DNA from: Macrostomum hystrix
Taxonomy: Eukaryota > Platyhelminthes > Macrostomidae
NCBI GenBank assembly: GCA_950097015.1
Contig: CATNEN010000002.1
Location: 6,341,501-6,405,500 of the forward strand
Direction: 5' to 3'
DNA length: 64,000 nucleotides
Of the stretch, positions 1 through 10,100 are shown in pieces. The first letter of the stretch is position 1. Each line of letters opens with the position of its first letter. Both the position numbers and the translations under genes were made by a program. The notes below the pieces were generated by a model that was not told the DNA's origin, made no database searches, and worked only from the letters and a program-made list of their open reading frames with translations.

Positions 1-1300
1 TGCCAGTGAGAAATGCCTGTCGGGCTGGTCTGGAAATCAGTCCAAAACGAGGCCTGTGGCCCCATGCCCGCCTGCGTCTCTCTCTCCGACCTCCAACTGT
101 CTGATTTCCGCCAGACTGAAGACACTTCAGACAGGGCGCGAGAGTAGGTAGGTAGAATTATTTTTCAAGCTGAGAGTGAGAGGGTGGGGATTGAATGTAC
201 ACGTATTGTACACTTCAAGCGCTCTAAAAACGTAAACCTGTTCCACCAATGCGAGGGCGCCAGACAGGGGGTTTGGCCCAGTGGGGTGGGTTGTAGCCCG
301 CCACCCCAACGAGCCAGACGGTATTATTTGTGCGACGGATGAAACAAGAAAGGGAGGGCCGCCGCCGGAGAGGGAGGAAATTGTTGCGGATAAAAGAGCG
401 GACGATACTGCAGGAGCTGCTGACGTTAGCAATTTTACTCTGACAGAGCTGTTTAAGAACTCCAAAGATATCAAGGCTGCACTGTGTCCCGTTTGGCAAG
501 TTTTGGTGAGTAATCTGATTTTCAAGGAACATTTTTACGTATATTTTAGTGACTAAGTCGAGTTAAGGGCTTACTATTAACAGGGTTGGACCTGTGTTGG
601 CTAGAAAAAGAACTAGAAAATTCTCTTCTTCTCTTCAGTGATCCTCCATTGCTGGACATTAAAGTACATTGGAACTTCCCTCTGTATCTTCTTCTGTTGC
701 CGCGAAATAGAATTAACATAAACACTAGCGCAAGGGTGAATGTTGTTTACTGAACAGCTTGCCATTCTGAATTAGCCATGTCTGCCACTTTGGCCCCTTC
801 ATCTCAGTAGACAAGTATGTGAAGATTGTGTTAGCTTTAAAACTAACACCAGTACTGCCGTAGTGTAGAGTAACAGACACTTGGGCTATAGATAAATATC
901 TGTAAACTGCGCGGTGATGCGCGGCTTAAGTTTTCGATTTAAACTTCGATTTTAGCTCCGAATTTCGTAGTCAGATAGAAATTGTTTAGCTGAGACAGTT
1001 GCCATCCTTGTTGAAGACTATCTAGGACCAGGTTTTAAAGTTTTCGCTCGCATTGTAATTATGAATTATCTTTTATGATACATCCTTGTTCCATCGTAAA
1101 CTGATTCGCATATCAAATTCTCTTATCCCTGAGACGATAACTTTGCCACAGCTATAATGGCGCAATATATGTATTGTGCAATGCCGCAAAGGGACTGTCA
1201 CAAGTCTCTGTCTGTAGCTACGCTAAGGCAGGTTGCCGTCTCGGGGAAATGAAATTTGATCACTCGCCATCCCTTACAAATTACTTGTTATTTGTACTTC
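1..1300. other. left-edge unique DNA with one possible exon
   Basis: This stretch is mostly non-repetitive DNA. Plus-strand positions 281-505 are open, hydrophilic in composition, and end at a good donor-like sequence (TTTTG|GTGAGT, intron starting at 506). That could be an internal exon of a gene running off the left edge, but I recognise no family and cannot find a partner exon. From about 560 to 1300 the DNA is AT-richer and I see nothing codable. Confidence 0.25.
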
Positions 1301-1309
1301 TAATGCAAG

Positions 1310-3330
1310 TGGACCGTGGACACTTCTCATGGGACTGGCCACAGTTCTAATGAGAGTGGACACAATTATAATGGGAGTGGACACAGTTCTGATGGGAGTG
1401 GACACAATTATAATGGGAGTGGACACAGTTCTAATGGGAGTGGACACAATTCTAATGGGAGTGGACACAGTTCTGATGGGAGTGGACACAATTCTAATGG
1501 GAGTGGACACAATTCTAATGGGAGTGGACACAATTCTAATGGGACTGGCCACAGTTCTAATGAGAGTGGACACAATTCTAATGGGAGTGGACACGATTCT
1601 AATGGGAGTGGACACAATTCTAATGGGACTGGCCACAGTTCTAATGAGAGTGGACACAATTCTAATGGGAGTGGACACGATTCTAATGGGAGTGGACACG
1701 ATTCTAATGGGACTGGCCACAGTTCTAATGAAAGTGGACACAATTCTAATGGGAGTGGACACAATTCTAATGGGACTGGCCACAGTTTTAATGAGAGTGG
1801 ACACAATTCTAATGGGAGTGGACACGATTCTAATGGGAGTGGACAAAACTCTAATGGGAGTGGACACGATTCTAATGGGACTGGCCACAGTTCTAATGAG
1901 AGTGGACACAATTCTAATGGGAGTGGACACAGTTCTGATGGGAGTGGACACGATTCTAATGGGAGTGGACAAAACTCTAATGGGAGTGGACACGATTCTA
2001 ATGGGAGTGGACACGATTCTAATGGGAGTGGACAAAACTCTAATGGGAGTGGACACGATTCTAATGGGACTGGCCACAGTTCTAATGAGAGTGGACACAA
2101 TTCTAATGGGAGTGGACACAGTTCTGATGGGAGTGGACACAATTCTAATGGGAGTGGACACAATTCTAATGGGAGTGGACACAGTTCTAATGGGAGTGGA
2201 CACAGTTCTGATGGGAGTGGACACAATTCTAATAGGAGTGGACACAATTCTAATGGGAGTGGACACAATTCTAATGGGACTGGCCACAGTTCTAATGAGA
2301 GTGGACACAATTCTAATGGGAGTAGACACAATTCTAATGGGAGTGGACACGATTCTAATGGGACTGGCCACAGTTCTAATGAGAGTGGACACAATTCTAA
2401 TTAGACTGGCCACAGTTCTAATGAGAGTGGACACAGTTCTGATGGAAGTGGACACAATTCTAACGGGACTGGCCACAGTTCTAATGAGAGTGGACACAAT
2501 TCTAATGGGAGTGGACACGATTCTAATAAGAGTGGACAAAATTCTAATGGGAGTGGACACGATTCTAATGGGAGTGGATACAATTCTAATGGGAGTGGAC
2601 ACAATTCTAATGGGAGTGGACACAATTCTAATGGGACTGGCCACAGTTCTAATGAGAGTGGACACAGTTCTAATAGGAGTGGACACGATTCTAATGGGAG
2701 TGGACAAAACTCTAATGGGAGTGGACACGATTCTAATGGGACTGGCCACAGTTCTAATGAGAGTGGACACAATTCTAATGGGAGTGGACACGATTCTAAT
2801 GGGAGTGGACAAAATTCTAATGGGAGTGGACACAATTCTAATTAGACTGGCCACAGTTCTAATGAGAGTGGACACAGTTCTGATGGGAGTGGACACAATT
2901 CTAACGGGACTGGCCACAGTTCTAATGAGAGTGGACACAATTCTAATGGGACTGGCCACAGTTCTAGTGAGAGTGGACACAGTTCTGGTGGCAGTGGACA
3001 CAGTTCTGGTGGCAGTGGACACGGTTCTGGTGGCAGTGGACACAGTTCTGGTGGCAGTGGACACAGTTCTGATGGTATCGGACACAGTTCTGGTGGCAGT
3101 GGACACAGGTCTGGTGGCAGTGGACACAATTCTAATTAGACTGGCCACAGTTCTAGTGAGATTGGACACAGTTCTGGTGGCAGTGGACACAGTTCTGGTG
3201 GCAGTGGACACAGTTCTGATGGTATCGGACACAGTTCTGGTGGCAGTGGACACAGTTCTGATGGCAGTGGACACAGTTCTAATGAGAGTGGACACAGGTC
3301 TAATGGGAGTGGACCTTATAGTTCTGATGG
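1310..3330. repeat. minisatellite, 21-bp unit, about 96 copies
   Basis: A tandem array whose core reads GGGAGTGGACACAATTCTA. Variant units (GGGACTGGCCACAGTTC followed by TAATGAGAGT) are interspersed in a semi-regular higher-order pattern. A third variant (GGTGGCAGTGGACAC) fills about 2970-3275. The unit is 7 codons long, so frames stay open for hundreds of codons on both strands. These long ORFs are artefacts of period 21: no start context, splice context or domain supports them. The array lies downstream of TATDN3. Confidence 0.95.
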
Positions 3331-4123
3331 GAGTGTCGTTCGTGGACGCAGTTCTGAGACTTTATCTCACTGAGATAATATCACGAGACCGGTGGGATAA
3401 GAAAATGCCATGTAGAACAAGGATGTGCGATAAACTGATACACATGACAAATGAGCGATGGTTTGCAGCAGTAAGTAGGTTCAAACCATAAATTTACGTA
3501 CACAGATGTTTATTTTACCAATCGAGCCTCTTTAAACTTCAGTGCATTGTTGTTGACAAATTGAGTTGTCTATAGCTTACTTTCTCGTGTGAATTCAGAC
3601 GCTTGGCCATAGAATTCCATGGGCCACTATGTTTTGCCAATGTCCACTGTTCCACATAGCGCGACAAAAGCAATACTTTAATGGGTCAAGTGCTGAACGC
3701 TTGCATGACGAGGTTATTTTCACGCTGCTATATGTGTTGGGAGAACGATAGTCTATGGTCAAAACAGCGTTGTCTGCGTGAGGCAATCAAAAGCGTTGCC
3801 AATAGGCTTGATTTAAGTGACGAGCGTACACTGCAGTGATTAAATACCATAAACCGCAATTTGAAATTGGCGGGTAAACTGCCGTATGTATGAATAGCAT
3901 CAATTTTATTCCTACGGTACCGTACGAATAGCCACTTCCTTGACGCAACTGACGTTACACGGGGTGTCCTCCCATGTAGAGAGAATAAAGAGAGAATATC
4001 GCAACTCCGTGCATATTGGCCAACTCTCAGCCAATTGCATCAAGCAACTCACTGCGAACAAAAGTGGTCAAATTTGAATTGGCTGTAAAGAACGCTGACA
4101 TTCGGGAGTAATTAGCACTAGCT
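3331..4123. other. TATDN3 3' flank with candidate poly(A) signal
   Basis: This is AT-rich non-coding DNA. On the minus strand, AATAAA (complement of 3905-3910) lies about 215 nt beyond the TATDN3 stop codon and is a plausible polyadenylation signal. I see nothing else convincing here. Confidence 0.4.
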
Positions 4124-7100
4124 CTATGAGTCAGCAGCCGAAGCACAGGTCAGAACGGGGGCAAGTCGCGGATAAGCTCTCAGAGTGTTCTCAAGCAGAG
4201 CTGTCGCAGTGGCCTCAACTGACAGGCCCTTGGCTTTGGCGATGTACTCGCACACCAGCAGAGCATTGGCCGGCTCATTTCGCTGGTCCGGCTGCGGCCC
4301 AAGCACAGGCGAGTCGGTCTCCAGCAGCAGTCGGTCCAGCGGCAGCGCCGCCACCAGCCGCTGCTTGCCAGCGTCGCGGACAATCTCCGGCGGTATGGAG
4401 AAGTAATAGCCGAGCTGGGCGCCAGTCACGGCGTACTTCGCCTGCCCGTTGAATGCGTGCAGGTGAGCGCGCTGTACACCCAGCGAGTGCAGCAGCTCGA
4501 TGCAGTGGTGCCCGGCGGACCTGCGGGTTGCATTGAGCTTGCGATGAATGGTTCTTATCCGACCCTCAGTCGCATCCCCCGCTCAATCATACATGTGTAA
4601 GACGCTGGTTTGTCAGGTAGCATGCACACAAAAACGCGAAGAGCCATACCGGCTCGCTAGCACTATTATATTTGGCCAGAAACACTGGGGTGGGCGTACC
4701 CACCCCCCAATCACGCCACGCAAGCACGCACGCAGGCGTGTACGCTCTACCCCCCGCAGTGTACACTGCGGGCCGCGAACTCTAAGCTGCTTACACTACT
4801 TTCCCCCTAGAAGCAGTTCAGTCAAGCAAAGCCAGCCATGTAAAAGTCAGGAGGCCGGCGTTCTCTCGCCGAGCGTCGGAGAGCCTCGGCCGGCTCGGGC
4901 GGGGCCGCCGGCGGATCATCGGGCTGCACGTTTTGGTCCGGTTCCGGCCAGCCGACCACCGAATCGCCACCCGGGTCAGCCGCTGGACTGGGCGGTCGCA
5001 CGGCGAGGCCGTTGGCGTTCGTGTCGGCATCGGCGGCAGCAGGCAGCTCCAGCGACGGCCGCCGCTGAATGAAGAGTCGGAGCCGGTCGTGGTGCACCAC
5101 CAGCTTGCGCCGGCGGCCTGCCTGGTCCTGGATGCGGTAGTTCACCTCGCCGAGGCGCCGCAGGATCCGATACGGCCCCTTCCATTTGTCGCTGAGGCAC
5201 CGCGTCTGGCCGCGCTTGACGACGGAGTTGCGCAGCATTACCAGCTGGCCCTCTTCAAACGGCACGAATCTGGCACCCTGGTTGACTCGCTGGTTGCGCG
5301 CCGCCTGGGCGTCCCGCAGCCGGCCGTGCACCGCGTCAAAGGCGCCCTGCAGGTTCGCTTGCGTCTGCTGCAGAAAGTCGTGCGGGCTGCCGCTCGCCGC
5401 CTTGTCGCCGTCCACCAGCCAGCTGTCGAGCGCCAGCCGCGGCGGCCAGCCATGCAGGACCTGGTACGGGCTGAGGCCGGTGGTGCTGTGCACAGAGGTG
5501 TTATAGGCCCAGGTAACGTAGTGCAGCTTCCGGTCCCAGTCCTGCTGGCTCTCCGACACGACCGTCGCCAGCATGTCGCCCAGTGTCCGGTTGCCGCGCT
5601 CCACGACGCCGTTGCCGCTTGGGTGGAATGGCGATGTGCGAGTTTTCTCGATGCGCAGCTGCTCGCAGAGCCGGACGAAGACGTCGCTCTCAAACTGCCG
5701 TCCTTGGTCGCTGTGCAGCACTTGTGGGGCACCGTGCCGCAGCACAACGGCTCTGAGCAGCGCATCCGCCACCGTCACGGCGTCGATCGTCGCCAGCGCC
5801 GATGTCTCCATCCACTTGGAGAAGGTGTCCCACATGCTGAGGATGTAGGCGTTGCCGTCTGTCGTGCGCGGCAGCGGGCCTTTAATATCGATCTACACCT
5901 GCTGCCAAGGCGCTGTCGGCTGGCCTGTCGTCTGCAGCGGTGCCCGCTGCGGCCTGGTCGGACTCTACTTGGTTAGGCAGGCGGCGCAGCTCGCCACCCA
6001 GTTCTCCGCGTCCCGCCGCAGGCCCGGCCACCAGCAGCGCTCCGCCAGCCTCGCCACCGTCCTGTCAACACCGAGGTGGGCGCTCTGGTCGTTGGAATGC
6101 GCCTCCTGCACGAAGTGCGGCCGCAGGTGGCTGGGAATGACCGGCTTGCCGTGGAACAGCAGGACGCCCGCCGTACTTATTGATGCCCCGTCCAGCAGCT
6201 CGCGAACCTGCGCCGCCCAGGTGTCAGACAGATTGTCGATTCCTGTCGCTAGCGCATGGAACGCCTTGCTCAGTAGCGTGTCCTGCCGCTGCTCCTCATG
6301 CAGGCGCGCGGCCTCCCAGCGGGGCTGCAGGCGCGTGCCGGCCACCCGGCTCAGTGCGTCCGGCACAACGTTCTCCCGGCCTGGCCGGTACAGCAGCGAG
6401 AAGGAGAACTGCTGCAGCGTAGACAGCCACCGCGCCAGCCTGCCTTCCGGGTCCTTGGTCGCCAGCAGTCCCTGAAGCGGCCGATGGTCGGAGTAGACGG
6501 TGAAGCTGGGAACACTGAGCAAGTACGTTCTGAAGTGCTTCAAGCTCCACACCAGCGCCAGCAGCTCCCGGTCTGTCGCCGAGTAATTTCGCTCCGCCTT
6601 GTTGAGCGTGCGCGATGCGAAAGCCACAGGCGTCCCCGTGCAACTGGCTGAGCACGGCGCCCACTGCGAACTGGCTGCTGTCGCAGCTCAAAACGAACTG
6701 CTTGCTGAAGTCGGGCAGCCGCAGCACCGGGGCAGTCGTCAACTTGTCCTTCAGCTCGTTGAACGCCCGCTCGCAACTGCTGCTCCATCTAAAGTCTCTC
6801 GCTGTCTGGCTGATGTCGTGCAGCACCCTCGCAGTCTGGCTGAAGTCCTGGATGAAGCGGCGATAGAAGCCTAGCATGCCGAGGAACCGCTTCACCTCCT
6901 CTGCTGTCGTCGGGCTGGGCATGCTGCGGATGGCGTCCACCTTGCTCGGGTCTGGCGCGATGCCCTGCTCGCTGACCCGGTGCCCCAGGTACAGCACCTG
7001 GCGGTGGCCGAAGACACTCTTCGCCCTGTGCAGCTTGAGCCCGGCCCCTCGAAGCCGCTGAAGGACCTGTGCTAGCCGCGCCAGATGCTCGTTGAAGGTT

Positions 7101-10100
7101 CTGCTGAAGACGATGATGTCGTCGATGTAGGTCAGCACCACCTCCCAGGATAAGCCGGACATGACGAGCTCCATAAGGCGCTGAAATGTCGCTGGGGCGT
7201 TGCACATCCCGAAGCCCATCTTGCGGAACTGCATCAGGCCGCGGGTGGAGTAGAAGGCAGTCTTTGGCCGGTCTTCCTCTGCCACCTCCACCTGGTGATA
7301 ACCCTGCCGGCAATCGATGGTGGAGAACCAGGAACAGCCGACCAGTGCGTCCATGGCTTGCTGCAGATGCGGCAGCGGGTAGGCGTCCTTGACTGTGCAG
7401 GCGTTCAGCTGTCGCCAGTCGGTGCAGAGCCTGATGTCGCCGTTCTTCTTGCGCACCACCAGGAGGTTGCTGGCCCAAGGAGACATGGACGGCTCGATGA
7501 TGCCGCTGTCCAGCATCTGGCCGATCTTCTTGTCTACCTGGTCCCGCACGGACAGAGGCAGACGTCGCTGAACCTGCCTGTGCGGCCGCGTTCCGGGCTC
7601 CAGATCTATCCTGTGCTGCAGCAGCTCCGTCGTGCCCAGGTCGTACTCGTGCCTTGCGAAAAGGTCCTCGTTTTGCTCCAGCAGCTGGCGCAGCTTCTCC
7701 GCATCCGCCTCGGACAGCTCCGGGTTGATGTTCCAGCCGAGGGGGTCCTTCTGGAGATAGTCGCTCCTCCCCCCGGCCATCGCACCCTCGAACGTCCCGA
7801 CGGCTTTATTGGCGTACAGCAGCACGGGCTCCTCGGCCAGGTTGCACATCTTGACGGGGATTCGGCCGTCGTCCGAGATAGTCAGCACGCGCGCCGAAAG
7901 CACCGCCGTGGCTGCTACGAAGTCCTCGCAGGGCTCGAACACCCCCTGCTCTCGGCTGGAGTCCACCCGGAGCCATACGACCTTCTCGCTCCGCGCCGGC
8001 AGCTCCGTGTTGACCGCCACGCGCGCCACCAGAACGCTTGGCACCAGGCGGCAACTGGCCCGCGGCTGCTCGCTGCTGAAAGCCACTGTATCGCTGTCGA
8101 ACCGGACGACGCCTTCCTTCATGTCGATGGTCACCGTCTGCGACACCCGGCCGATGAAGTCCATGCCGAGAATCAGTCTAGGCTGGATGCCGTCCACCAC
8201 GGTAAAACTGTGCCGCGCTCGAATCGCGCTGCCGATCGCAACCTCCGCCGTCGTCAGGCCAAGGCAGCGCAGCCGCGAGCCGTCGACAGAGGTCGGCATG
8301 ACGCTGATGTCGCTGCAGTCGAGCCGGCAGTCAAGCTTGTCGTACAGCGACTTGTCCATCAGCGAAATCTGCGCGCCTGTGTCCAGCAGGGCGGGCGAGC
8401 TGTGCCTGCCGAAATGCACTGGCACAAAGATGGACGACGCTGATCTGTGGGCCCCTTGAGAGGGGGTCGGCGCTGGCCCCAGGCTGCCGACCCTCAGCAG
8501 TTTCCCTGCGGCTGTGCAGCTGGTGTCGGGCAGACCGCCGCCGTGTGCCCCTTGCCTGAGCACCTGCTGCAGCGGGCTCCTGCCGCTCTCGGGCACTGCC
8601 TCGCGATGTGGCCAACTTCCCCGCAGCTGAAGCACTTGATGGCCCTTTGACGGCTTTCCTTGCCTGCGGCTCCCGTTCGCACACCTGCAGCCAGCTGCTG
8701 AACCTGCTGCTCCAGACGGCTGATCCGACTGTCCTCCGCCGTCACGGCTGCTGACGTCGCTGATGACTGGCGACTCACCAACTCAAAGCGGGCCGCCCGA
8801 TCAATCAGGACTGTCAACGGACAGGAGTCCGCGTCCTGGTCTTTGAGCAGCGTATCTCTTACAGCTGCTGGGAGGAGGCGCATCAAGCGGAACTTCACGT
8901 CCTTCTCCCTGGCGTCCACAGAGTCGTCTGGCCGAGCCCGGAGGTGCAGCAGCTTGAGGTTGTACGCCAGCTCTCTCAAAGACTCATTTGGCCGACGTTT
9001 GCGTTCCTCAAACTCCTCCATCGCCCGGTAGCTGCTCAGGCTGTCGCCGAAGTGCCCGATGAGCTCCACCTTAAGCTGCTCGTAGCTCACTTTCTTTTCG
9101 TCTGGAAGTTCCCACACAAAGATCTGTGCCTCTCCAGACAGCAGCAACTTCAACTTCTTCGCCTTCTTCTTATCGTCCCAGTCGCTGTCATCGGCGAAGT
9201 CTTCAAACATGCTTAGCCACATTCTGACATTTGAGTCACTGCCGGCGCCGCTGAACTTTTGCGGCAGTAAAGATTCTTGCTTAGTCATGCTGAGACCGCT
9301 GCCACCAGTGTAAGACGCTGGTTTGTCAGGTAGCATGCACACAAAAACGCGAAGAGCCATACCGGCTCGCTAGCACTATTATATTTGGCCAGAAACACTG
9401 GGGTGGGCGTACCCACCCCCCAATCACGCCACGCAAGCACGCATGCAGGCGTGTACGCTCTACCCCCCGCAGTGTACACTGCGGGCCGCGAACTCTAAGC
9501 TGCTTACACATGTTTACATTTTCTCTCTCAAGTTGTCTCAACCCTCGGCTGGCTGGGGCCGCCACCCTCTGCCCTCGGGGAGTTGGCAGCTCACCCCACT
9601 ACCGCTCGCCTAGCCCCGATTGGCTGCCGCGGGGAGTTGGCAGCTCACCCCACTGCCGCTCGCCTAGCCGCGATTGGCTGCCGCGGGGAGTTGGCAGCTC
9701 ACCCCACTGCCGCTCGCCTAGTCGCGATTGGCTGCCGCGGGGAGTTGGCAGCTAACCTACTGCCGCTCGCCTAGTCGCGATTGGCTGCCGCGGAGAGTTG
9801 GCAGCTCACCCCACTGCCGCTCGCCTAGTCGCGATTGGCTGCCGCGGGGAGTTGGCAGCTAACCTACTGCCGCTCGCCTAGCCCCGATTGGCTGCCGCGG
9901 GTTGAATCATTTTTGACCCTACGGTCAGTTTTTATTGCACAGTTTATGATTAATTGAGTATTTTCCGTCGCTCTAAGAGCTCTGCGACCGATACTCTCAT
10001 ACGTGACCCCGCACCTTCCTTATGCCTTTGTAACAGCAGCCGGTCTTCTGAAAATCCCAGGTATTTTCCCAGTGACTACAATTTGAATCTGCTGAGTGCT

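Larger units (their letters stand above)
4596..9508 (-). mobile_element. Ty3/gypsy LTR retrotransposon, nearly full length
   Basis: The element is 4913 bp with 200-bp LTRs (4596-4795 and 9309-9508). The LTRs begin TGTAAG, end CTTACA, and differ at one base by my comparison. The flanking duplication is CATG (4592-4595 and 9509-9512). Reading on the minus strand, the 5' LTR is followed by a primer-binding site complementary to the 3' end of a tRNA-Leu, then gag, protease, reverse transcriptase, RNase H and integrase. This is the Ty3/gypsy order. A polypurine tract (AGGGGGAAAG) precedes the 3' LTR. One frameshift and two in-frame TAG codons interrupt pol, so this copy is probably not autonomous despite its young LTRs. 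It sits inside TATDN3 intron 4. Confidence 0.96.

Noticed and set aside
1274-3491. ORFs of 673 and 720 codons on opposite strands
   Set aside because: They are read-through of a 21-bp tandem repeat. Several frames are open equally, and no domain or gene structure supports them.
4933-5976. Plus-strand ORF of 347 codons
   Set aside because: It is the antisense shadow of the gypsy integrase frame in GC-rich DNA.
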